Assembly (NCBI GenBank): GCA_013695435.1
Contig: JACDAM010000078.1
Location: forward strand, 1-33,777
DNA: 33,777 nucleotides
Direction of reading: 5' to 3'
Source of the DNA: Burkholderiales bacterium
GTDB taxonomy: Bacteria > Pseudomonadota > Gammaproteobacteria > Burkholderiales > JACMKV01
In this document: in pieces, positions 25,830-33,245 of the stretch
Position numbering within the stretch: the stretch's first letter is position 1
How the letters are laid out: every line of letters begins with the position of its first letter
Notes under the pieces: generated by a model
What the model was told of the DNA's origin: nothing
What the model saw: the letters and a program-made list of their open reading frames with translations, nothing else
The model's database searches: none
Position numbers and translations under genes: made by a program

Positions 25830-26717
25830 ATGTACAAAACCCTCGAAGATTTCGTCGGCAACACGCCGCTGGTCAGATTGAAGCGGCTGCCCGGCGCCAC
25901 CACCAATACCGTGCTGGTCAAACTCGAAGGCGACAACCCGGCGGGCTCGGTCAAGGATAGGCCGGCGCTATCGATGATCAAACGCGCGGAAGCGCGCGGC
26001 GACATCAAGCCGGGCGATACCTTGATCGAAGCAACCAGCGGCAATACCGGTATTGCGCTTGCCATGGCGGCGGCGATGATGGGTTATCGCATGGTGCTGG
26101 TGATGCCCGAACATCTGAGCGTCGAGCGGCGGCAGACCATGCGCGCGTTCGGCGCCGAATTTGTGCTCACCTCCGAAGCCGGCGGCATGGAAACCGCGCG
26201 CGATACCGCCGAGCGTATGCGCGACAACAATGAGGGAATCATCCTCGACCAGTTCGCCAATCCCGATAATCCCTTATCGCACTACGAAGGCACGGGCCCG
26301 GAAATCTGGCGCGATACCGACGGCCGCATCACGCACTTCGTCAGCAGCATGGGAACGACGGGAACCATTGTCGGCTGCTCGCGCTATTTCAAGGAAAAAA
26401 ACCCTGCCATCCAGATCATCGGCGCGCAGCCGTCGGAAGGTTCGCAGATCCCGGGTATACGGAAATGGCCGCCGGCTTATCTGCCGAAAATCTACGATGC
26501 GAGCCGCGTCGATCGCGTGCTTGAAGTCAGCCAGACCGACGCCGAGGAAATGACGCGGCGCCTCGCCAGCGAAGAGGGCATCTTCGCGGGAATTTCATCC
26601 GGCGGCGCGCTGCACATCGCGCTCCGACTCAGCGCCGAGCTCGACCATGCCGTCATCGTTTCGATCGTCTGCGACCGCGGCGATCGCTACCTGTCGACCG
26701 GAGTATTTCCGGCCTGA
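25830..26717 (+). CDS. cysM: Cysteine synthase B
   Basis: 295-residue PLP enzyme that makes cysteine (or S-sulfocysteine from thiosulfate) from O-acetylserine. Lys42 in NPAGSVKDRPA binds PLP; the substrate loop is EATSGNTGIALAMAAAMMGY (about 67-86), and the phosphate-binding TTGTIVG-like segment follows HFVSSMG. The short length, MPEHLSVERRQTMRAFGAE and the IPGIRKWPPAYLP loop are CysM rather than CysK features. Its substrate comes from serine, which the serC region supplies. It appears to have its own promoter. Confidence 0.94.
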   Translation: MYKTLEDFVGNTPLVRLKRLPGATTNTVLVKLEGDNPAGSVKDRPALSMIKRAEARGDIKPGDTLIEATSGNTGIALAMAAAMMGYRMVLVMPEHLSVERRQTMRAFGAEFVLTSEAGGMETARDTAERMRDNNEGIILDQFANPDNPLSHYEGTGPEIWRDTDGRITHFVSSMGTTGTIVGCSRYFKEKNPAIQIIGAQPSEGSQIPGIRKWPPAYLPKIYDASRVDRVLEVSQTDAEEMTRRLASEEGIFAGISSGGALHIALRLSAELDHAVIVSIVCDRGDRYLSTGVFPA

Positions 26718-26751
26718 AATGGAAATGCGCTGAGACACCTCTGACCAGACT

Positions 26752-28755
26752 CTGACCAACTTCCGCGCGCCCATTCTGCTTGCCGCACTCCTGATCAGCG
26801 GGCCGGGTTTCGGCCAGCAGATCGGTTTGTCGATAGCCGATATCCACAGTCCTTCGTTCAGCGCGAAATCGATCGAAGCCGGGTTGCACGGCGACGATTT
26901 ATCCAGACTCGAACTGCGCATAGGCGAACTCACCTTGCAGGGCAAAACGCTGCGCAATGTCGCGTTGACGTGCGGCCAATTCCAGCTCGAAAAAACGACG
27001 ATGCGCTGCGCCGAAGGCGTTCTCGACGCCGGCCGGAAATGGCCGATCCGTTTTGCCTACGAGACGGAAACGCAAAAGCTGGAGCTGATCCTGCAGCCGG
27101 AGAAAGGCGAGAGCTGGGAGCTGACTGCCGAATTTAAGCGCGAGCCGTTTACACTCGAACTCGTAATCACGCACGGCAAATTGCAGCGGCTCGCGGCGCT
27201 GTTGCCGGAGGCAGCGCCGAACGCATTTCCGAACACATTGCCGAAAGTGAGCGCCGGCGTCATCGACGGCCGCTTCACGCTGCGCGGCGGTCGTGGCCGT
27301 CTCAAACTCGCCGCCGATACGAAGTTTCGCGATCTTGCGTTCAGCGATGCCGCCGGTTTGCACGCCGGCGAAAAAATCGAAGCCGCGATTCGACTGACCG
27401 CCGACCAATACGGCGATGGCTGGCAATGGAAAACCGGGATCGACTGGATCGGGGGCGAGGTATTCTGGCAACCGCTGTATTTTGCGGGCGGACATCGCTT
27501 GACCGCGGCCGGCGCTGCGAGCGAGCGTTCGATCGAAATCACGTCTGGTCAGCTTGCTCTGGCGAAAATCGGCGAGATCGATGTGACTGCTTCATGGGAC
27601 CGGGGGGCGCATCGTCTGAACAGCGCCAGGGCGCGCACCGATGAGGTCGATCTGGCCGAGCTCTATGCGCAAGTGTTGAAGCCCATGCTTGGACAGACCG
27701 CGCTGGCCGATCTTCGCGTCGATGGCCGCGCCGGTTTCGATGTTCGATTCGGCGACGGCGCGGTGCAGGCGCTGACCCTGGCCTTGCAAGGCGTTTCGCT
27801 GGAAGACAAGCAACGCCGCTTCGCCATTTTCGATCTCGACGCGAATGTGCCGTGGCAACGCAGCGTGCCGACCAGGGCCGGCATTCGCATAAGCGGCGGC
27901 GAAGTGTTTCGTCTGCCGCTGGGGGCAGCCCAGGTTCCGCTCGAAATGAACGGCCTCAGCTTTGCCATACCGAAAACCGAAATTCCTATCCTTGATGGCA
28001 GGCTCGCGCTCAGCGATTTTCGCGCCGAGAAAAGCGGAGAGGAGTGGCAGTGGCAGTTCGGCGCCGGCCTGACGCCTGTCTCGATGGAGAGGCTGACGCA
28101 AGATCTCGGCTTGCCGCGCATGCTCGGCAGCCTGTCTGGCGTCATTCCAGCTGTGCGCTACCGCGATTCGACGTTGAGCGTGGATGGCGCGCTGTTGTTC
28201 AAGATTTTCGACGGCACGATCGTCGCGAAAAATCTGGTGATGTTCGATCCGCTCGGCGCTACTCCGCGGCTCTCGGCGGACGTCGATATGCGCAACCTGG
28301 ATCTCGATCTGCTGACGCGCACGTTCTCGTTCGGCAATATCACCGGCCGCATCGACGTGACTTTGAGCAAGGTGGAACTCGCCGATTGGCGGCCAGTCCA
28401 ATTCGACGCTTCGATCCGCAGCAGCCCGGGAAAGTATCCGAAGAAGATCAGTCAGACCGCGGTGCAGAATATTTCGGCGCTGGGCGGCGCCGGCGCGGTC
28501 GCCGCGCTGCAACGCAGCTTTTTGCGATTCTTCGAGCAGTTCGGTTATTCGCGCATCGGTTTGAGTTGCGTGCTGCAGAACAGCGTGTGTGAGATGGGCG
28601 GTATCGAGCCGGCCCAGCAGGGTTATGTGATCGTCGAGGGCGGCGGCATACCGGCGATCACCGTGTTGGGCTACAATCGCCGCGTCGCGTGGCAGGAATT
28701 GCTCGACCGGCTGAAGCGAATTACCCAGGAAAACGTTAAACCGATCGTGCGCTGA
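26752..28755 (+). CDS. ydbH: YdbH-like AsmA-family protein (intermembrane lipid transport), start uncertain
   Basis: About 667 residues from a proposed CTG start (E. coli YdbH 879). The body is beta-rich and repetitive, and the last 200 residues match the YdbH C-terminal domain: GTIVAKNLVMFDPLGATPRLSADVDMRNLDLDLL... with GRIDVTLSKVELADWRPV, then SQTAVQNISALGGAG and FFEQFGYSRIGLSCVL. In E. coli YdbH is one of three AsmA-like proteins (with TamB and YhdP) needed for outer-membrane lipid supply. The frame encodes a good signal peptide (TNFRAPILLAALLISGPGFGQQ) that lies upstream of the first standard start, TTG 26827. The only upstream candidates are CTG 26752 or ATG 26719/26725, which are cut off by an in-frame TGA at 26731. 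The gene is followed by a lipoprotein and a YdbL homologue, which supports the assignment. Confidence 0.75.
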   Translation: MTNFRAPILLAALLISGPGFGQQIGLSIADIHSPSFSAKSIEAGLHGDDLSRLELRIGELTLQGKTLRNVALTCGQFQLEKTTMRCAEGVLDAGRKWPIRFAYETETQKLELILQPEKGESWELTAEFKREPFTLELVITHGKLQRLAALLPEAAPNAFPNTLPKVSAGVIDGRFTLRGGRGRLKLAADTKFRDLAFSDAAGLHAGEKIEAAIRLTADQYGDGWQWKTGIDWIGGEVFWQPLYFAGGHRLTAAGAASERSIEITSGQLALAKIGEIDVTASWDRGAHRLNSARARTDEVDLAELYAQVLKPMLGQTALADLRVDGRAGFDVRFGDGAVQALTLALQGVSLEDKQRRFAIFDLDANVPWQRSVPTRAGIRISGGEVFRLPLGAAQVPLEMNGLSFAIPKTEIPILDGRLALSDFRAEKSGEEWQWQFGAGLTPVSMERLTQDLGLPRMLGSLSGVIPAVRYRDSTLSVDGALLFKIFDGTIVAKNLVMFDPLGATPRLSADVDMRNLDLDLLTRTFSFGNITGRIDVTLSKVELADWRPVQFDASIRSSPGKYPKKISQTAVQNISALGGAGAVAALQRSFLRFFEQFGYSRIGLSCVLQNSVCEMGGIEPAQQGYVIVEGGGIPAITVLGYNRRVAWQELLDRLKRITQENVKPIVR

Positions 28756-28770
28756 AATGCTAAGGAAACC

Positions 28771-28974
28771 ATGACGAATAAAGGGATTGTTCTGCTGGCG
28801 GGTTCGCTGCTTGCCGGGTGCGTGACGATCAATATTTACTTTCCGGCCGCAGCGGCAGAGAAGGCGGCAGACAAGATCATCGATGAGGTCTGGCAGCTCA
28901 AGGACGGCGCGGCGGATGGCGCAGGCGGCGCCAAGAGCGATGCACCGGCGGCGCAACCCAAGCCGACAAAATAA
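28771..28974 (+). CDS. Small YnbE-like lipoprotein
   Basis: 67 residues: a lipoprotein signal peptide with lipobox LLAG-Cys17, then VTINIYFPAAAAEKAADKIIDEVW and a short alanine/lysine-rich tail. Its place between ydbH-like and ydbL-like genes matches E. coli ynbE, whose small outer-membrane lipoprotein pairs with YdbH. Sequence likeness to YnbE is weak (a TIN-type strand then a charged helix), so the name is withheld. A good ribosome site (AAGGA) lies upstream, 15 bases after the previous stop. Confidence 0.8.
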   Translation: MTNKGIVLLAGSLLAGCVTINIYFPAAAAEKAADKIIDEVWQLKDGAADGAGGAKSDAPAAQPKPTK

Positions 28975-28983
28975 GGAGGCGAT

Positions 28984-29403
28984 ATGACTATGCGTTTCGC
29001 ACGCGTTTTGTTCCTTTGTTTGATGTCGATAGCGACCCTGGCGTACGCCCAGGCTGATATCGAAATCAACACGCCGGCGATCACGACGCTGAAAAACAGC
29101 ATGCAGCAACGCCACAACCAGCTCGCGCCGCATTACGCGAGCGGAGCGGTTGGTTTGACGCGCGACGCGCAGATCGTGCTGCGCGATGCGAATGCCGTGC
29201 CGTTGCCGCAGCGCCAAGCGGTCAACTCGCTGGTCGGCGCCGAGAATCAGGACAGGTCGGCGCTCTACCGTGAAATCGCGCGCGCCAACCAGCATCCGGA
29301 ATGGGAGAGCGAAATCCGCTCGACTTTCGCCGGGCGCTGGATCGAAAAAGCGCAGTCCGGCTGGTGGGTGCAGGACGGTCAGGGCGGCTGGAAGAAAAAA
29401 TAA
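28984..29403 (+). CDS. ydbL: YdbL-like periplasmic protein (DUF1318)
   Basis: 139 residues with a signal peptide (ending AYA-Q) and a DUF1318 domain: NTPAITTLKNSMQQRHNQL, GAVGLTRDAQIVLRDANAVPL, NQDRSALYREIARANQHPEWE and the C-terminal KAQSGWWVQDGQGGWKKK, which parallels the E. coli YdbL ending. In E. coli YdbL is the periplasmic protein that keeps YnbE from self-associating wrongly so it can work with YdbH. A perfect AAGGAGG precedes the ATG at 28984; a second ATG at 28990 is 10 bases from it and equally possible. It is translated just after the lipoprotein gene. Confidence 0.85.
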   Translation: MTMRFARVLFLCLMSIATLAYAQADIEINTPAITTLKNSMQQRHNQLAPHYASGAVGLTRDAQIVLRDANAVPLPQRQAVNSLVGAENQDRSALYREIARANQHPEWESEIRSTFAGRWIEKAQSGWWVQDGQGGWKKK

Positions 29404-29516
29404 GAGTCTGCTCACGTCGCGGCTGCATCGCCAAGCGTTTGGCCGCATTCTCCCAGGCGAGCCGCTGGCGACGTTCGCCTGTCCTGCTCGCTCATCCACA
29501 ATTCGCCCGGATTTTC

Positions 29517-30290
29517 GTGACGCCAACTCTCGTATTCGACATCGAAACCATACCTGACGTCGCCGGGCTGCGCCGGCTGTACGGCCTCGGTGACGATATC
29601 GACGATGCCGGCGTGGTCGATATGGCCAGTCATCGCCGCCGGCAGACGCATGGCAGCGATTTCCTGCAATTGCATTTGCACCGGATCGTCGCCATTTCCT
29701 GCGCATTGCGCGAAGGCGACAACTTCAAAGTCTGGTCGCTGGGCGAAGCCGACGACGGCGAGGCCGAACTGATCGGCCGTTTTTTCGATGGCATCGCGAA
29801 ATACACGCCGCAGCTCGTATCGTGGAATGGCTGCGGCTTCGATTTGCCCGTGCTGCACTATCGGAGCCTCGTCCACGGCGTCAGTGCGCCGCGCTACTGG
29901 GAGCAGGGAGACGACGATCGCGAATTCAGATGGAACAATTATCTGGGCCGCTATCACACCCGGCATATCGACTTGATGGACATGCTTGCGTTGTACCAGC
30001 CGCGCGCCAATGTGCCGCTCGACGACATGGCCAGGCTCATCGGCTTTCCGGGCAAGCTCGGTCTGCACGGCTCGAAAGTCTGGAGCGCATTTCAACGCGG
30101 CGAAATTGCGGCGATCCGCAATTACTGCGAGACCGATGTCGCCAATACGCATCTGGTGTTTCAGCGATTTCAGTTGATGCGCGGCGTCCATACCGAACAG
30201 CAATATCGCGACGAATGCGATCTCGTTCGGACCACGCTGGCGGCTTCATCGGCGCCGCATTGGCGTGAATTCATCGAGGCCTGGCGTTGA
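29517..30290 (+). CDS. Predicted 3'-5' exonuclease, PolB-type DnaQ fold
   Basis: 257-residue protein of the stand-alone DNA polymerase B-like exonuclease family (PF10108 type). The three exonuclease motifs are visible: FDIETIPD near the start (Exo I), SWNGCGFDLPVLHYR (Exo II), and YCETDVANTHLVF (Exo III, Tyr-x3-Asp). The middle reads LDDMARLIGFPGKLG, typical of the family. The physiological role is not known; nuclease activity is expected from the intact metal ligands. The start is GTG 29517, which gives the conserved N-terminus; the frame upstream overlaps ydbL. A 7-bp hairpin (29454-29460 with 29475-29481) lies in the 113-base gap before it. Its TGA overlaps the ATG of the next gene. Confidence 0.88.
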   Translation: MTPTLVFDIETIPDVAGLRRLYGLGDDIDDAGVVDMASHRRRQTHGSDFLQLHLHRIVAISCALREGDNFKVWSLGEADDGEAELIGRFFDGIAKYTPQLVSWNGCGFDLPVLHYRSLVHGVSAPRYWEQGDDDREFRWNNYLGRYHTRHIDLMDMLALYQPRANVPLDDMARLIGFPGKLGLHGSKVWSAFQRGEIAAIRNYCETDVANTHLVFQRFQLMRGVHTEQQYRDECDLVRTTLAASSAPHWREFIEAWR

Positions 30291-30700
30291 TGACCGACGC
30301 GCTCGCCGTCGATTTGAATTATCGCAAGCTGTGGTTGGCGCTCGGCTGGCTGCTGGTCGGCGTTGTCGTCTATGCGTCGCTCACGTCAAGTACGCCGGAG
30401 ACACTGCCATTCGACGATGCCGACAAGTTCGGCCATTTGCTTGCGTACGCGGTTTTGATGGGGTGGTTCTGCCAACTGTTTTGGTCAATCAGCGATCGCT
30501 TGAAGTTGGCCGCCGCGTTTGCCGTGATGGGAATCTCGCTCGAGTTCGCGCAAGCGTTGACTGGCTACCGCTCTTTCGATTACGCCGACATGCTGGCCAA
30601 TGTCCTCGGCGTAGCCGGCGGCTGGATGGCGATCAAGACGCGCTTGCGCTACAGCTTGTCGGCGTTCGATCGCTATATCAGTGCGGTTACGGCGGGCTGA
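30290..30700 (+). CDS. VanZ-like membrane protein
   Basis: 136 residues with about four transmembrane helices. The VanZ-family pattern is present: DDADKFGHLLAYAVLMGWF, then LEFAQALTGYRSFDYADMLANVLGVAGGW. The family is named after a teicoplanin-resistance protein, but most members have unknown functions and this one should not be read as a resistance gene. The ATG overlaps the stop of the exonuclease gene (TGATG). Confidence 0.82.
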   Translation: MTDALAVDLNYRKLWLALGWLLVGVVVYASLTSSTPETLPFDDADKFGHLLAYAVLMGWFCQLFWSISDRLKLAAAFAVMGISLEFAQALTGYRSFDYADMLANVLGVAGGWMAIKTRLRYSLSAFDRYISAVTAG

Positions 30701-30754
30701 TATTCCAGTTTCCTTGCTAAACAAAGCGCTTGGGCATTCGACCGGATTCAAGCC

Positions 30755-32056
30755 GTGACGGTCATCGTCGAGTCGCTGGATCAGGAAGGCCGCGGCATCG
30801 CCCGCGAAGCCGGCGGTAAGGTCGTGTTCATCGAAGGCGCCTTGCCGGGCGAAGTCGTCAGCACTATCCCGCTGCGCAACAAGAAAAAATTCGCGCTCGC
30901 CAGGCTGGACCGAATCATTAAATCGAGCGGCGCCAGAGTCGAACCGGGTTGCCCGCACTTCGGTGTTTGCGGCGGGTGCAGCCTGCAGCATCTTGAGCCG
31001 CGCGCGCAGGTCGCCGCCAAGCAGCGCATACTCGAAGAGACGCTCTGGCATATCGGCGGAGTCAAGGCGGAAACGCTGTTGCCGCCGATATACGGACCGA
31101 GCTGGGGCTATCGACAGCGCGCCCGGTTTTCAGTCCGCTATGTAGCAAAAAAGGGCAGGGCGCTGGTCGGCTTTCACGAGAAAAACAGCCGCTATATTGC
31201 CGATATGACGAGCTGCCCGGTTTTGCCCGCGCGCGCGTCGCGTCTCCTTGCGCCGTTGCAGGAGCTCGTCACCGTGTTGTCGATCAAAAGCCGCGTTCCG
31301 CAGATCGAGTTGTCGATCGGAGAAGAAAATCTGGTCCTCGTGGTGCGCATTCTGGAAGCGTTGACGGCCGCTGACGAAAACCTGATCGAACGTTTTGCCG
31401 AACTGCACAGCGTCATCGTATTCGTGCAGCCGGGCGGACCGGACTCGGCGTCCCAGTTTCATCCGCGGCAAGCGGCGACACTCGAATACCGGCTTCCCGA
31501 ATTCGATTTGCGCATGCCGTTTCATCCAACCGAATTTACCCAGGTCAACCATGCGGTCAATCGCATGCTGGTGCGGCGCGCTATCAGTTTATTGGCGCCG
31601 GCCGAAGGTGAGCGCATCGCCGATCTCTACTGCGGTCTCGGCAATTTTTCGCTGGCGGCCGCACGGCGAGGCGCGAACGTGGTCGGCGTCGAAGGCAGTG
31701 CAGCGCTGGTGGGGCGCGCGCAGGAAAATGCGGGGTACAACGGGCTGACGCAAAACACGCGATTTTTGCAAGCCGATCTGTTTGCGATTTCAGCGTCGGA
31801 GCTGGCTGAATTCGGCCATTTCGACAAGCTGCTGATCGATCCGCCGCGCGATGGCGCTGTCGCTATCGTCAAGGCGCTCGGCGAAGAGCTGGAGCCGCCG
31901 CGGCGCATCGTTTACGTGTCGTGTAATCCGGCCACGCTGGCGCGCGATGCGGCGCTGCTGACGCAGGTCAAGGGCTATCGCTTGGCCGCGGCGGGCGTGA
32001 TCAATATGTTCCCGCAAACCTCGCATAGTGAATCGATCGCGTTGTTCGAACGGTAG
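30755..32056 (+). CDS. rlmD: 23S rRNA (uracil-1939-C5)-methyltransferase
   Basis: 433-residue SAM-dependent RNA methyltransferase (RumA/RlmD). It has an N-terminal TRAM domain (residues 2-57, VESLDQEGRGIAREAGGKVV), a 4Fe-4S cluster formed by Cys66, Cys72, Cys75 and Cys154, the SAM motif ADLYCGLGNFSLAAA, and the catalytic Cys390 in VSCNPATLARD. These match E. coli RlmD one for one. The start is GTG 30755, which places the TRAM domain at the very N-terminus. It ends at a bidirectional terminator. Confidence 0.95.
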   Translation: MTVIVESLDQEGRGIAREAGGKVVFIEGALPGEVVSTIPLRNKKKFALARLDRIIKSSGARVEPGCPHFGVCGGCSLQHLEPRAQVAAKQRILEETLWHIGGVKAETLLPPIYGPSWGYRQRARFSVRYVAKKGRALVGFHEKNSRYIADMTSCPVLPARASRLLAPLQELVTVLSIKSRVPQIELSIGEENLVLVVRILEALTAADENLIERFAELHSVIVFVQPGGPDSASQFHPRQAATLEYRLPEFDLRMPFHPTEFTQVNHAVNRMLVRRAISLLAPAEGERIADLYCGLGNFSLAAARRGANVVGVEGSAALVGRAQENAGYNGLTQNTRFLQADLFAISASELAEFGHFDKLLIDPPRDGAVAIVKALGEELEPPRRIVYVSCNPATLARDAALLTQVKGYRLAAAGVINMFPQTSHSESIALFER

Positions 32057-32071
32057 TGGCGCCGAAGCGAA

Positions 32072-32101
32072 AAAAAAGGGCAGCCGAAGCCGCCCTTTTT
32101 T
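32072..32101. terminator. Bidirectional terminator between rlmD and the BI-1 gene
   Basis: AAAAAGGGC (32073-32081) pairs with GCCCTTTTT (32092-32100), and the loop holds a second short stem (GC-CGAA-GC). There are A-runs on one side and T-runs on the other, so it can serve both convergent genes. Confidence 0.9.
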
Positions 32102-32114
32102 GATGCCGGGTACG

Positions 32115-32804
32115 CTATTCGCGCTGACCGGTGAAAGCCAGCAGCAGATGAAGGAGGCTCACGAACAGATTGTAGATGCTCAGATACAAGCCCAAGGTCG
32201 CACTGATGTAGTTGGTTTCGCCGCCGTGAATGATGCGGCTCACGTCATACAGGATAAAACCCGAGAACAATAACACCGCCACCGCGGAAATGGTCAGCGA
32301 GACGGCCGGCACCTGGAAAAACAGGTTGGCGACGATCGCGATCAAGAACAGCACCGCGCCTATCGTCAGGAAGTTGCCCATGAAGCTGAAATCCCTGCGC
32401 GTGACGGTTGCGATTCCGGCCAGGGTGAAGAAAATCGCCGCCGTGCCGCCGGCCGCCAGACCGATAATTTGCCCGCCGTTACCGAAGCTCAGCGCGACCT
32501 GCAGGATCTGGCTCAGCCATAGCCCCATGAAGAACGTAAAGGCCAGCAGCAAGGCAACGCCGAGGCCGCTGTTCTTGGTTTTTTCGATCGCGTAGAAAAA
32601 TCCGAACGCCCCCGCCAGAAACAGCAAACCGCCCATGATCGGGTTGGTGGCCATGAACGAAACCTGCATGTTGATGCCGATCATCGCCCCGATCATTGTC
32701 GGAACCATGCTCAGCGCCAAAAGCATATACGTATTTCGCAAAACCTTGTGCTGGGCAACCGCAACTTGCGAAGATTGCGCCGCCGGGATTCGTAGTTCAG
32801 CCAT
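32115..32804 (-). CDS. Bax inhibitor-1 / YccA-family membrane protein
   Basis: 229-residue integral membrane protein with seven predicted helices, ending in GGETNYISATLGLYLSIYNLFVSLLHLL, the family's signature including the C-terminal helix. Bacterial members (YccA, YbhL, BsYetJ) are proton- or calcium-leak type proteins or FtsH modulators; the role here is not known. The ATG at 32804 is chosen over GTG 32810 because GAGGAG lies 8 bases before it. It is convergent with rlmD. Confidence 0.92.
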   Translation of the reverse strand: MAELRIPAAQSSQVAVAQHKVLRNTYMLLALSMVPTMIGAMIGINMQVSFMATNPIMGGLLFLAGAFGFFYAIEKTKNSGLGVALLLAFTFFMGLWLSQILQVALSFGNGGQIIGLAAGGTAAIFFTLAGIATVTRRDFSFMGNFLTIGAVLFLIAIVANLFFQVPAVSLTISAVAVLLFSGFILYDVSRIIHGGETNYISATLGLYLSIYNLFVSLLHLLLAFTGQRE

Positions 32805-32836
32805 TGTCACCGCTCCTCATTGAAAAACTGTTACTA

Positions 32837-32865
32837 AGACTACCCAAGCCCCACTTAAGTTGCAA
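32837..32865 (-). promoter_or_regulatory. Candidate promoter for the BI-1 gene
   Basis: On the minus strand TTGCAA (32865-32860), 17 bases, TAGTCT (32842-32837). The -10 box is poor, so this is tentative. Confidence 0.25.
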
Positions 32866-32946
32866 CTCTGGCAGGGCATGGGCTCGCCTTGTATCATTCG
32901 TTTCGACAGGGGTTTTTGTGAGGGTTTACGCGGATTCAGGCGTTCG

Positions 32947-33031
32947 GGAAGGGTGGCAGAGCGGTCTAATGCACTGGTCTTGAAAACCAGCGAGTCGCAA
33001 GGCTCCGTGGGTTCGAATCCCACTCCTTCCG
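32947..33031 (+). tRNA. tRNA-Ser (anticodon TGA)
   Basis: The acceptor arm GGAAGGG (32947-32953) pairs with TCCTTCC (33024-33030), with one G-T pair. The anticodon stem-loop is CTGGT-CTTGAAA-ACCAG with anticodon TGA. A long variable arm (GAGTCGCAAGGCTC) and TGGGTTCGAATCCCA T-arm follow, as in serine tRNAs. Discriminator base is G33031; the next three bases are CCG, so the CCA end is not encoded. Reads UCA and probably UCG codons. Confidence 0.97.
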
Positions 33032-33063
33032 CCGAGGATGCGTCAGTTTTTAGCTGATCGGCC

Positions 33064-33211
33064 GCAGGGGACAGCATTGAATACCGCGTTGCGCGCATGG
33101 CGAAAAAGCTTCTCTGGATGGTCTTGATCTGGACTGCGGGTGTCGTCGCGCTGGGCCTGGTTGCGTACGGTATCCGTTTGGTGATGGACGCCGCCGGGTA
33201 GTGTCCCCTGC
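33064..33211. repeat. 10-bp perfect inverted repeat flanking the DUF2474 gene
   Basis: GCAGGGGACA (33064-33073) and its exact complement TGTCCCCTGC (33202-33211) enclose 128 bases. The right arm begins directly after the stop codon of the 34-residue gene. No flanking direct repeat is visible. Confidence 0.75.
33097..33201 (+). CDS. 34-residue membrane protein, DUF2474 type
   Basis: A small frame, MAKKLLWMVLIWTAGVVALG then LVAYGIRLVMDAAG, forming one transmembrane helix with a basic N-terminus. The WxVLIWxxxVxALGxVAxxIRLxMxAAG pattern is that of DUF2474, small proteins normally encoded just after cytochrome bd-type (cyanide-insensitive) quinol oxidase subunits and thought to resemble CydX. 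No oxidase gene is in this window; the neighbours are tRNA-Ser and a hypothetical protein. The ribosome site is not evident. The protein's own pattern is the main evidence. Confidence 0.7.
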   Translation: MAKKLLWMVLIWTAGVVALGLVAYGIRLVMDAAG

Positions 33212-33245
33212 TCTAACCGTTTTGAATTTCTGAAAGAGGGCGCCG

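Noticed and set aside
26827-28755. TTG 26827 as the start of the YdbH-like protein
   Set aside because: It removes an evident in-frame signal peptide; kept only as a fallback because the upstream alternative is a rare CTG start.
27592-29706. 704-codon minus-strand open frame
   Set aside because: It is antisense to the ydbH-like operon and exonuclease, with no recognisable motif or ribosome site.
30290-30700. Glycopeptide resistance gene (VanZ)
   Set aside because: Only the general VanZ-like fold is present; no van gene context exists and Gram-negative members have other or unknown roles.
32817-33098. Minus-strand frame containing GVGFEPTEPCDSLVFKTSALDRSATLP
   Set aside because: This is the well-known false protein made by translating the antisense of a serine-type tRNA gene.
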